From Hermatobates lingyangjiaoensis (lineage: Eukaryota; Arthropoda; Insecta; Hemiptera; Hermatobatidae), in NCBI GenBank assembly GCA_026182355.1, contig JAPFBL010000610.1:186001-250000 (forward strand): a stretch of 64,000 bases of DNA, written 5' to 3'. Made by a program: the position numbers and the translations under genes. The first letter of the stretch is position 1. Every line of letters begins with the position of its first letter. The notes beneath the pieces were generated by a model. That model worked only from the letters and a program-made list of their open reading frames with translations, did not search any database and was not told the DNA's origin. Shown here piece after piece: positions 9,403-19,180 of this stretch.

Positions 9403-10766
9403 CTAGCGTACGTACCCGTCTTTGACGGAATCAAAAAATCTATTATACTTGGTATTCCAAAATATCAATTATAGTATTATACTAATACTATAATTAGAAA
9501 TTATAGAATAGTAGAAAATACCATTATTAGTACAGTGTTAAACAAATGCCTCTGTATACACCACATTAGCTGTCTGTCCTTCAGGTTCATGGAAGAACAA
9601 ACAGTTGAAACCTCTGACTCTTGAGCAAGTAAACTATAATTGACCATGTGAGAAAAACGTTTCTTGCTAACTTGAATTCCGGCGTTAGATAAAGTCTCCC
9701 TTTGCGACTTAGTTAACGTCATTGCGAAATAGAGTCTGACGGGACTTTGCAATCATTTCAACGGAAACAGACAGTGACTCGGAATCAATGGTATACGTGG
9801 TATACACACAGACTCCACATTCCACACCCAGTCATGATGACCGCCTCTACGGCACATCTGTGCAGAGCACAAACTCCGAGTCGTGTCCCGTTGCAAATTT
9901 CCCGGGGCACTCAAGTTGCGTAACATGAAATTTGTTACCGATACTAAATCACAGCATGATGATGCTCCTACTTGAAGTTTTTACTCATGAGCAGGCAGTC
10001 CAAGAGTAGTCACGGAGTCAAGAAATTCAATTAGATAATGAACTGCTTCTTCATCATTAATCCAATCTCTTTACTGACTTGTAAGTTCTTTCCTCGGTAT
10101 GATATAGCGTAAGAACTTGTTTGTTGATTTTTCCTGCCTGTTCATATTAAGAGTTGAGAATTGCTCGTTTACAAAACTATTTATTCGTAATAGATAGTAC
10201 ATCCTCAACTCTGGAAAACACCTTTTCAAAGATGTCAAATACGCAATATATTCATATGCTCAAATGAAATTAAAATCAACTAACAATACCTACTTGCCAC
10301 ACCTGTGTATTTTCAAAACAAACTTGTCTGTGAAGTTAGGAAAATACGCTTAAAGCCCTATAACTTCGCTTCTGTACTGAATTATGAATGTATTTAGAGC
10401 TCATATTTTAAGTTAGGCATACACAAATCCAGTGTCAAAGTTTCAGCTTGCCATGTCTTATGGTGGCTGAGTTTACTTGTGACAAACGTTTTTGCGTTAA
10501 ACGTCCATAACTTCACTTCTACGTTGAATTTCCAATCAATTCAGAGCCTATATTTTAAGTTAGACCTATACAAATCTACTGTAAAAGTTTCAGCTTTATA
10601 TGTTTTATGGTAGCTGAGTTAACTTGTGAATAAGTTTTGCGGACAAACCGACAGAAATTTTTCTAAGGGTGGATTCGGTTTCTATAATGTATGAAACGTA
10701 AAGAAAAGTTAAAATGAGTCAGTTCTAAGCAATGTACAGGCAAAATCATTATTTTATTTATATAGA
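9403..10766 (-). mobile_element. Helitron, 1.36 kb, degenerate
   Basis: The minus-strand 5' end starts TCTATATAAATAAAA at 10,766, preceded by A. The 3' end is CTAG at 9,403-9,406, preceded about 11 bases upstream by the hairpin CCGTCAAAGACGG and followed by T. This matches the Helitron rules of 5' TC, 3' hairpin plus CTRR, and A/T insertion without target duplication. A helicase remnant lies just inside the 3' end. Confidence 0.7.
9501..9752 (-). pseudogene. Helitron helicase C-terminus
   Basis: The blocks SPVRLYFAMTLTKSQRETL, FSHMVNYSLLAQESE (matching the usual FSHGQLYVACSR) and a final region like TANVVYKE can be read on the minus strand. The glutamine-glycine of the usual KSQGQ is KSQRE here, and an in-frame stop precedes the first block. 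It lies about 100 bases before the 3' hairpin of the Helitron it belongs to, the usual position for the end of the Rep/helicase frame. It is broken. Confidence 0.7.
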
Positions 10767-10844
10767 TTATCCCTGTCAAACCTGTTCAGTGAGTTAATTT
10801 CAATAACTATTGCTATAATTTCTGAGAGACACAAAGGGTCACGG
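10767..10844. repeat. Direct repeat flanking a Helitron (right)
   Basis: Partner of 9,312-9,389. Confidence 0.7.
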
Positions 10845-10885
10845 GTATTCTAGTATATTATCATTTTGTCTCAAGTCTTCTAAGT

Positions 10886-11185
10886 CTATTTTCTACTGGT
10901 TAGAATTATTAGAGGAGTGGCAATAGATATATCTGTTTTGACGTCAATATGATCAAATAGTGTCCCATGATGCAATATTACTCTCCTCAAATAGACTGAT
11001 TTCCATGCCAAGAAATTTTTATATTTATTATGAAAAACATAACCATAATTTGCAAAGACTTGCTTCTTGTAAAGTTTCTCAAACTTCCTAAATAATGATT
11101 TTCTTATTGCATCTAAACTGGATAACATACTACAGTCAACATAATTCAACTCTTTCCTAAAGCCATCTTCAGGATGAGAATGATT
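10886..11185 (-). pseudogene. PLE ORF start fragment
   Basis: The minus-strand frame from 11,149 contains LFRKFEKLYKKQ and ANYGYVFHNKY, equivalent to the RKLEKL and FN blocks of other PLE starts. Upstream at about 11,140-11,172 is a CUGAAGA with extra U and a GGCU/AGUU stem, but the GAAA core is GAAU. A related inverted pair is at 36,690-37,075. Confidence 0.45.
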
Positions 11186-11212
11186 CTCAAATGGTTTTCC
11201 TTTAATATATAC

Positions 11213-11813
11213 CAGGGGTCAGCAACCTGCTGTTCTTTCATCCCTACACTGCGGCTTCCAGTGGCTTTAACAAAGTTAAATACTTTAAAAAAGTATTTAT
11301 ATGTATTTTATCTGTGTTAGCTTTTTTTAGTGCTTTAGTTCTAAATTGGAAGATCTTTATGCAATCTTGAAATATTAAATGTTAAAATATTAAAAAAAAA
11401 GAAGTATATTTTATTGTTTTTTGTAGCTCAAAATAAACGTCATACTCGCAAAAGCCGGTATTCCCGCTCGAACGCCATCTCAACTTTCAACTCTAACAAG
11501 GCCAGATATGGAGAAATCTAAGCAAAGAATAATATCAGAGGAAAATAGATCGTTATATGACGCTTGGGCAGATTCATTTGCTTTCACCTCTAACAAGAGT
11601 AGCACTTTGTGGATTTCATAAGCAACACTTTATAGCCTATCTTTAAAACAGTAGTCAAAGCACTAATAAGTGTATGTTTATTTTTTTACTTTCTAATAAA
11701 TGCGTTTTTCCCCATTTTAGATGTCAAAAAGTATTTGCGGCTCTCAAGAGGGTTTTTTTTTGTGAAAACCGGTTTCCAATGGCTGTTTTCATGTTAAAGG
11801 TTGCCGACCCCTG
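11213..11813. mobile_element. hAT-type MITE, 601 bp
   Basis: Terminal inverted repeats CAGGGGTCAGCAACCT and AGGTTGCCGACCCCTG are flanked by ATATATAC and ATATAGAC, an 8-bp target duplication with one change. Both are hallmarks of hAT insertions. No transposase frame is present. Confidence 0.8.
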
Positions 11814-11819
11814 ATATAG

Positions 11820-12180
11820 ACAGACTCAATTAGGATTTAAGGGTTGAATGACCAAGGAGTCGCTGACACTACCTGAGCCGAGTCTATTTGGCCTTCTGTC
11901 GACCCAAAACACATTTTATGACTATTTTTTAAATGTATACTCATATGCTGTTTCATTTTTTTTTACATACTGCTTTAATAATTTTTTTCAATTAAAGATA
12001 ATGTCATTACAATTAAAGGGTTTCCACGTCCAACTACAAAAAAGATGATTCGTCAAATACTGAGGAAAATCAATTTCTATCACAGATTCATAGATCATTG
12101 TAACCAAAGATTAACTCCATTACGTAACATATTAAAGAAAGATGAACAAATTTTTAAATTTAAAATTTGAATAATATAAA
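11820..12180. other. No recognised gene
   Basis: The 66-codon frame at 11,848 shows no family features. Near 12,050-12,160 the plus strand reads somewhat like a retroelement polymerase fragment (YHRFIDHCNQRLTPLR), but too briefly to assign. Confidence 0.3.
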
Positions 12181-12569
12181 CAATAGTAATGATGTAAAAG
12201 TAGGAATCCGCGGTAGCCAATTGCTTGCATGCTCGCCGATGACAATAGTGAAAATGCACTATATATCAATGTAAAAAAAAATAATTTAAAATTTGCGAAA
12301 TATAAACACTTAAAATAAAGGCATGGAGCAAGAGTAGCCCAGAGGCTTGCGTGCTCGCTGATGACAGTACTGCAAATATGTTATAAATAAATGTTACAAA
12401 TATATACTAAACTCCTACATTAGGGGTTAAAAATGAATAATTTTAGAAACAAAATTAAACACAAATTTTAATCTGTCCTGCCGGAACATTTTTCGTTTAT
12501 CATGGTATATATATATATTACCTATGAAAAATCGATGTAGTTAAGAAATTATTGAATAGTGTGTTTAAG

Positions 12570-13320
12570 CACCTCTAATAGCCTCTAACACTCAACTCTG
12601 ACTTTTGGCCTTCACGAGGCTACCCTGTTGACCCGATATATGCAGGGATAAGCGAAAGAGGAGAAGGTGATCAGGGGCTGGGCCTGACCACCTTCGTTTC
12701 ACATCCTTCCTAATCCCCAAATCCCCTCCTTTTATCCCAGCCCCAATCTAAGGTGTTATGCAATTCGTGCCGAAGGATTGATGATACAGGGGTTTCTGTA
12801 TTATGAACGGAGCCTCAAGGGTACCAGACGACCCCCTTGAGTAAATAGCCTTACACCGGTATGCAGTGCTCTGCCGGAGCGGACAAAATACCACCGATAG
12901 AGCTTCAGGGATTTTCCCCTGTAAGTAGAAGGAAGTCTGGAGACCACCTCTAGAACCACAGAGGGTCCAAAAGCGCTAACTAGTGGGAACCTCCCACAAG
13001 TGCACCTGAGGACCCGAAGAAGGAGAAAGGAAGTTACTTTCTCCCGAAACATAGGGAGCCTGAATGGACATTATCAATGATCGTTTGTGCAGATTCTGCA
13101 AAGAGGAAGAAACACTGTTGCACCTGCTGACTGACTGTCAGGCTACGTTGCTTCACAGAGGTAGGTGCTTCGGGACACTCAACAAACCATAGAAAAACTT
13201 TTACCGCTGGACCCAGCAAAAGTGCTGAGCTTCTTGGAGGCGTTGAAGCTGACTGCTGGGGTACTTTAGTACAGAAGAGGGGAAGTACAATAGTTTTTTT
13301 TTAAGAAGCAGTGCTATAGT
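12570..13320 (+). pseudogene. Non-LTR retrotransposon, internally deleted, copy 1
   Basis: A 5' block (TTCACGAGGCTACCCTGTT ... GATCAGGGGCTGGGCCTGA) is joined to a 3' block whose plus-strand translation keeps CRFCKEEE, LLHLLTDC and HRGRCFGTLN. That is the Cys-rich tail common after the reverse transcriptase of I/R1/Jockey-type elements. The copy ends in A-rich repeats. Copies 2 and 3 are at 29,138-29,512 and 40,830-41,950. Reverse transcriptase is absent, so these were probably mobilised in trans. Confidence 0.6.
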
Positions 13321-13419
13321 CACCCTCAAATAATAACAAAAAAAAATTCTACTAATTTAATTATAAATTGATTCCTATCTACCTTATTCTCTGTGATCGG
13401 ACACGCATGTGACAACACT

Positions 13420-13560
13420 GTTGGTCTCCAACCATCTCTGAACCAGTGCGCTTGGTGTCCCTATCTCAATTCTCCCGATGACGGTTCAACCGATAATTAG
13501 AGACAGTAAATTCCTTAGAGACAGTGTTTGTTCCTTTGTTCTGTGTTTGTGATTTACTGT
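13420..13560 (+). repeat. Family C pseudo-LTR
   Basis: Has CCGAUGA and GATA at the two core positions, so the hammerhead is decayed. Confidence 0.4.
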
Positions 13561-13564
13561 CAAA

Positions 13565-13623
13565 CGTATATATATGTATATATATACTTTTTATATATAT
13601 AAAACGTATATATATAACTCAAC

Positions 13624-13672
<49 letters not shown>
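13565..13672. repeat. (TA)n microsatellite
   Basis: Interrupted and then pure TA run. Confidence 0.9.
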
Positions 13673-13676
<4 letters not shown>

Positions 13677-13684
13677 CAACAATA

Positions 13685-13960
13685 ACTCTTGATATAATAT
13701 ATGAATTAAACACCACAATAAACAAATATATATTAATTAAAATGCTCTATGGCCTTTCGTTACAACATCATCAGACTGCTCAATGAAACAAACAAAAGAT
13801 ATAATAACAAGTTATCCTGAAGAATTCAATCAACCAGGTTAACTTGTTATTATATCTTTTGTTTGTTTCATTGAGCAGTCTGACGATGTTGTAACGAAAG
13901 GCCATAGAGCATTTTAATTAATATATATTTGTTTATTGTGGTGTTTAATTCATATATATA
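13685..13960. repeat. Family M inverted pair
   Basis: The arms are about 13,690-13,820 and 13,830-13,957. Both contain CUGA(U/C)GA, extra U, GUU/AAC stem II, GAA and AGGCCA. The last base breaks the AGGCCU palindrome kept at 15,118, so these two are probably inactive. Confidence 0.55.
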
Positions 13961-13975
13961 TATTTTGGGAGCAGA

Positions 13976-14169
13976 CCTTCATTTAGACAAGTTTTATTAA
14001 AGAGTATGCCGATCTTCATTTTCGTTCGTTTTTTATTTAATTTCTCCAGTTTTCTAAACTTGGTTTTTAACTCTTCAGGTAAACCTAAAGAGTTAAAAAC
14101 CAAGTTTAGAAAACTGGAGAAATTAAATAAAAAACGAACGAAAATGAAGATCGGCATACTCTTTAATAA

Positions 14170-14185
<16 letters not shown>
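13976..14185. repeat. Palindrome of two PLE ORF starts
   Basis: The two arms are nearly identical, about 85 bases each, around a short AGGTAAACCT centre. Each arm encodes, outward, KFRKLEKLNKKRTKMKIG and the FNKTCLNEGLLPKY end. Each arm runs into (TA)n at that point. Confidence 0.65.
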
Positions 14186-14205
<20 letters not shown>

Positions 14206-14209
<4 letters not shown>

Positions 14210-14258
14210 AAACTAAAGTTTATCGGGACTGACCGAGTCCCGATAAACTTTAGTTTTG
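14206..14258. repeat. Perfect short palindrome between TA tracts
   Basis: A hairpin with AAACTAAAGTTTATCGGGAC in each arm and a short loop. It is bounded on both sides by (TA)n like the PLE fragments. Its origin is unknown. Confidence 0.5.
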
Positions 14259-14285
14259 TTTCTATTCCACGGTCGTTACTTTTAT

Positions 14286-14322
<37 letters not shown>

Positions 14323-14359
14323 GTCTGGAATTTCTTTTACGTTTTGCAGCATTAGATAC

Positions 14360-14810
14360 TGAGCTCAAATTTGATTTTATTCTAGGGATACATCTTATTT
14401 AGTACTCGGGTTAGGTAGGGACTCACTTTATAAATCGAGGAAATTATGATAAACGGAAACGAAATAACATCAACTATCAATACCTACTTGTTACAGTAAA
14501 TGCACCTAACTTGTACATTTATTGTTGACATATCTATGTCGCTAGCTAAACATGCCTAAAAAGTTCATAACTTAGCTTCTGCATTCAATTTTCAACCCAT
14601 TAAAATCTTAGCTTTTAAGATAGTCATACTTAAATCTACTGTCAAAGTTTCAGTTCGTAATGCCTTTTTGTTAGCTGAGTTTGCTTGTGACATAATTTTT
14701 TGACAAACAAACAGACAGAAATTTTTCTAAAGGTGATTCGGTTTCTCTAATTTATAAAACATAAAGATAATTTGAAATGAGTCAGTTCTAAGTGATGTTC
14801 AAACAAAACC
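14360..14810. repeat. Dispersed repeat shared with 10,300-10,740 and 22,200-22,960
   Basis: Contains GACAGAAATTTTTCTAA and GAGTCAGTTCTAAG blocks found in those regions. It has no coding capacity. Confidence 0.45.
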
Positions 14811-14814
14811 TTTC

Positions 14815-14981
14815 ATATATATATATATATATATATCAAACCACAATATGAAATGGGAAAACAAGACTAAGATCTTTCAACCGTAACAAGCGGTCTTCGT
14901 CAGAGTCAAAAACCCATCTGATAATCCCATTTCTTATTGTGGTTTGATCATTGATTCTTATTTCACGTGTTTATGTAAAAT

Positions 14982-14990
<9 letters not shown>
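14815..14990. repeat. Family A inverted copies with hammerhead-like motif
   Basis: An intact motif is at 14,865-14,907 (minus). The facing plus-strand arm is truncated. (TA)n lies on both sides. Confidence 0.55.
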
Positions 14991-15033
<43 letters not shown>

Positions 15034-15049
15034 AAATTATCACAATAAC

Positions 15050-15195
15050 TGGTGATGCAATAATCAAGTAACTCACCATAAAAGATAAGGAGGTAATCCC
15101 CACTTGTGTTTACTTGCTCTCTGACGACGTGTTAAACGAAAGGCCTCAGAACGATTACTTCCTTATCTTCTTTGGTGAGTTACTTGAATATATAT
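15050..15195 (+). repeat. Family M pseudo-LTR
   Basis: Inverted outer blocks (AACTCACCA and TGGTGAGTT) enclose a hammerhead-like motif. (TA)n is present on both sides. Confidence 0.5.
15118..15150 (+). ncRNA. Hammerhead-ribozyme-like motif, family M
   Basis: UCU/AGA stem I, CUGACGA, extra C, a short GU/AC stem II, GAA, palindromic AGGCCU, then C at the predicted cleavage position. Stem II is only two pairs. Confidence 0.5.
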
Positions 15196-15219
15196 GTATA
15201 TATAAAAAATAAAATTCAT

Positions 15220-15310
15220 CAAGACTCGGTCAGTTCTTTAAGTTCAAATTAAACTCTCATTAACCACGTTTCGGTTTTTATTTAAAACCTTCTTCATAGG
15301 CAGAAGTATA
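15220..15310 (-). repeat. PLE pseudo-LTR family O, left copy
   Basis: The minus strand has UAUGAAGA, extra A, GGUUUU/AAAACC stem II and GAAACGUGG. C3 of the core is replaced. The plus-strand partner, more decayed, is at 16,340-16,450, about 1.1 kb away, with a SINE and a MITE between them. Confidence 0.45.
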
Positions 15311-15557
15311 ACATTTTGAAGCATAAAAATTTAATTATTACATCAAAGATTACTTAAAAAGAAAACAATTTGAAAATTTCAATTAAATAATATTATTACT
15401 TAATAATAAAATTCAAGAAAAGTTTGAATAATTACGTGGCAGTGTTTTATTCACAAACTTGACTTAGGCGTCTCGTATTTTAATCAAACTAGACAGTTGT
15501 TATTGGATTTTTCAAATTATTTTCTTTTAAAAAATCTTTAATGTAATACTTGTGTTA

Positions 15558-15807
15558 GGGGCCAAGTTAGCTCAGTAGTTAACACCTCAGTGGTTACGTG
15601 CTCGCCTCTGAACTGGTAGGTCCGGGGTTCGATACCCACCTGGCCTTCGATATATTCACACGGGAGGTGAATAAATCTGAGCACGTCCTCCCTCGGAGAA
15701 GGACGTTAAACCGTCTGTCCCTTAGTCTGTACAATGTCAGATACTCATCAAAGATCCCTACTCTAAATAAACTTGAGTTAGGCTAAATTTAGGATTAACA
15801 CTGTAGA
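15558..15807 (+). repeat. tRNA-derived SINE, copy 1
   Basis: Head with A-box-like TTAGCTCAGTAGTT (a second A-box-like copy follows) and B box GGTTCGATACC. A body with GGAGAAGGACGTTAAACCG and CAAAGATCCCTACTC follows. The 3' third found in copy 2 is missing. Confidence 0.75.
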
Positions 15808-15860
15808 ATCACTGATCAAACAAAAAGACCGTAAAGGCTGATGTTTTTAATCCTCTAGGG

Positions 15861-16293
15861 CAGTGTTTCCCAAAGTGAGCGGTGCTTTGATATCGGGGGG
15901 GCGGTAGTGCAAAAAGGAGCGGGGATTCTATTTCCAAAAATTGAAAATGTTCATGCAATATAATTTCTAAATTTAAGTGAAACACACAACATGTAAACTT
16001 CTAGGAAACAGTTTCTTAAATTTATTTGTTTTAATAATTCATTTTTATGTTAAAAGTATATTCTCACTTAAGTTTCTTTTATTGTGTATTAATTCTTTTG
16101 CATAAATATGCTATGAAACAATACATCTATTGGATTCTAAATAAATATTCGATTAGTAATTATTTTAATTTAATTATTACAATGTTACTAATTTGGTTAT
16201 TTAGTCTAGGAATCTGATTATTATTCAAGGGTGTTGAGTTAGAGGTTTATGGACCCCAGGGGGCGGTCACTCGAAAAAGTTTGGGAAACACTG
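15861..16293. mobile_element. hAT-type MITE, 433 bp
   Basis: Termini CAGTGTTTCCCAAA and TTTGGGAAACACTG are flanked by CTCTAGGG and CTCTACCG (8-bp duplication, two changes). No transposase. Confidence 0.75.
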
Positions 16294-16339
16294 CTCTACC
16301 GGATCAGTTTAAACAATAAAAAAAAAATAAAAAATTACT

Positions 16340-16450
16340 TAAGTGCTATCTTTCAAAATGTTATACTTCTGCCAATGAAAAAGGCTTTAAATAAAAACCG
16401 AAACATCGGCATTGTAGGTTTAATTTGGATCACTGACTATTGATTCTATA
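16340..16450 (+). repeat. PLE pseudo-LTR family O, right copy
   Basis: Diverged copy with CCAAUGAAAAAGG and CCGAAACAUCGGC. The core is decayed. Confidence 0.4.
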
Positions 16451-16479
16451 TAACTGAGAATAGGTCTATTCCTACACAC

Positions 16480-17640
16480 ATTCTACTCTTCTGTTGGATA
16501 TTTATCGCTGGATATCATAACCTTCTTCAATATGATAACTAGATAACATTAAAGTGATCTTCAGTGAAGTCAACTACTTGGTTTATGTTATTGATTTTAT
16601 GGCATCCTAAATTCAGCATAAACTATAACCATTTCAGACGACCAAATACATTACGATCATTACGATGACCTTACGATCGTCTTCTTCAGTTGTTGCTCCA
16701 TCATGATCACAAATTCGCTGTATACAAATAAAGCTACCTACTAGGTGATTATATTTTATCTTCAGTGGTATGACTACTACTGTAATCACCTTTATTGTGG
16801 CTTCTTCAGTGATACAATATAACTGTACACGTACAGGTAAGGTATTTTACCTTTTCACTAAATATAATCTTCAGTTGGATTTTATTTGAAGTTATACTGC
16901 TTTTCAGGTATAGTTTTATGCATGATAACGATACACAATTCACAGTGTTCAGATGAGTATTTCTATCAGTTTATTACGTGTTATCTTCAGATGGATGACT
17001 ACTACTGAACAATGTGCTATACAAAACAATGACAGCCATTGTCGCTTCTTCAGTGACGCAATACAATTTTACACTATGTACAGGTGAGGTAGCAATTTAA
17101 CTTTTTTCTGACCATAATCTTCAGTTGGACATCGGCATATATATATTCCTTTTCAGTTGTGGCTCAATAACAAAACACTACTCACTCTATACAGATAAGG
17201 CTACCTACCAGTTGATTCGTTGTAATCTTCAGTAGGATGATTACTACTGAACCTATCTTTACAATAGCTTCCTCAGTGACAAATGCACTTTGAACAGTGT
17301 CTAAATATGACTCTTTACTTGTTGACTCCGCAAATTCTTCAGTTAGATGACACCACTGGACTTATGTTTATAATAGTTTCTTCAGTAATGTGATTCACTA
17401 TTCACTACGTATATACAAATAACAATATCTACCTGTTCATACCTAAGGTTAGATTGTTGTGGATCTGTCAATGAAGCCTACCTGTGATCACCATAATCCT
17501 CAATTGGATGACTACCACTGAATATATTATAATCGTGACTTCTTCTGTGATACAATTCAGTATTCACGGTACACAGGTAACGATACGTACCGGTTGATAT
17601 CTACAGTTACATTCCTTCTTCAGTTGTACTTCTATCAATG
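16480..17640 (-). repeat. Old, decayed exon-cassette array
   Basis: Six to seven diverged units of roughly 160 bases, on the minus strand, each with a TEDY/IEDY-like coding block. At about 17,199-17,265 a unit still reads as a small phase-1/phase-1 exon encoding CKDRFSSNHPTEDYNEST, with GAG at its 5' side and a GTAGGT donor at its 3' side. Another at about 17,490-17,560 encodes FSGSHPIEDYGD before GTAGGC. Other units have stops or lost splice sites. They appear to be older relatives of the cassette at 17,670-21,500. Confidence 0.4.
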
Positions 17641-18394
17641 ATTACAATATACACATGAATGCCACCTACCTGATGATCCTTCGTAATCTTCAGTTGTGGA
17701 CTCCTCACTACTCTCCTCACTAGATTCTTCACTAGACTCTTCTTCAGCTGCTTCCTTCACATCCTCCTTCACATCAGACTTACTAAACCTCCTTAACTTA
17801 CAATTACCGGCTGATGTCTGCAGTCAAATTCCTTCTTCAGTTGTACCATACCTCTATCTATGATTACATTATCTCATGAATGCCACCTACCTGATGATCC
17901 TTCGTAATCTTCAGTTGTGGACTCCTCACTACTCTCCTCACTAGACTCTTCTTCAGCTGCTTCCTTCACATCCTCCTTCACCACTTGTGCCGCTGAAGGT
18001 CTCCTCCCATATATATCACCACATCAGACTTACTAAACCTCCTTAACTTACAATTACCGGCTGATATCGGCAGTTACATTCCTTCTTCAGTTGTACCATA
18101 CCTCTATCTATGATTACAATATACACATGAATGCCACCTACCTGATGATCCTTCGTAATCTTCAGTTGTGGACCCCTCACTACTCTCTTCACTGGACTCT
18201 TCTTCAGCTGCTTCCTTCACATCCTCCTTCACCACTTGTGCCGCTGAAGGCCTCCTCCCATATATATCCCCACATCAGACTTACTAAACCTCCTTAACTT
18301 ACAATTACCGGCTGATATCTGCAGTCACATTCCTTCTTCAGTTGAACCATATACCTCTATCTATGATTACAATATACTCATGAATGCCACCTAC

Positions 18395-18577
18395 ATGATG
18401 ATCCTTCGTAATCTTCAGTTGTGGACTCCTCACTACTCTCCTCACTACTCTCTTCACTGGACTCTTCTTCAGCTGCTTCCTTCACATCCTCCTTCACCAC
18501 TTGTGCCGCTGAAGGCCTCCTCCCATGATATATCCCCACATCAGACTTACTAAACCTCCTTAACTTACAATTACCGG
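18395..18577 (-). CDS. Exon cassette copy, in frame (representative)
   Basis: A 183-base exon with a consensus acceptor. The last exon base is changed (CAT|GTAGGT), which weakens the donor. The protein blocks match the array consensus, with an H replacing D in the GIYDG block. The protein family is not recognised from this part alone. It is acidic, low complexity and probably disordered, with R-R-F-S and R-R-P-S sites. Confidence 0.5.
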
Positions 18578-18919
18578 CTGATATCTGCAGTTACATTCCT
18601 TCTTCAGTTGTACTTCTATCAATAATTACAATATACTCATGAATGCCACCTACCTGATGATCCTTCGTAATCTTCAGTTGTGGACTCCTCACTACTCTCC
18701 TCACTAGATTCTTCACTAGACTCTTCTTCAGCTGCTTCCTTCACATCCTCCTTCACCACTTGTGCCGCTGAAGGTCTCCTTCCATCATATATCCCCACAT
18801 CAGACTTACTAAACCTCCTTAACTTACAATTACCGGCTGATATCTGCAGTCACATTCCTTCTTCAGTTGAACCATATACCTCTATCTATGATTACAATAT
18901 ACTCATGAATGCCACCTAC

Positions 18920-19180
18920 CTGATGATCCTTCGTAATCTTCAGTTGTGGACTCCTCACTACTCTCCTCACTAGATTCTTCACTAGACTCTTCTTCAGCTG
19001 CTTCCTTCACATCCTCCTTCACCACTTGTGCCTCACTACTCTCCTCACTAGATTCGTCACTAGACTCTTCTTCAGCTGCTTCCTTCACATCCTCCTTCAG
19101 CACTTGTGCCGCTGAAGGCCTCCTCCCATATATATCCCCCACATCAGACTTACTAAACCTCCTTAACTTACAATTACCGG
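18920..19180 (-). CDS. Exon cassette copy with internal duplication
   Basis: A 261-base exon in which the QVVKEDVKEAAEEE-SSEE segment is duplicated inside one exon while the frame is kept. The GIYDG block is GDIYG through compensating changes. This shows that expansion happens within exons as well as by copying whole exon-intron units. Confidence 0.5.

Noticed and set aside
13945..14362. Overl long frames of 135 and 118 codons on both strands
   Set aside because: They read through (TA)n as IYIY and through both arms of a palindrome. Only the PLE start block is meaningful.
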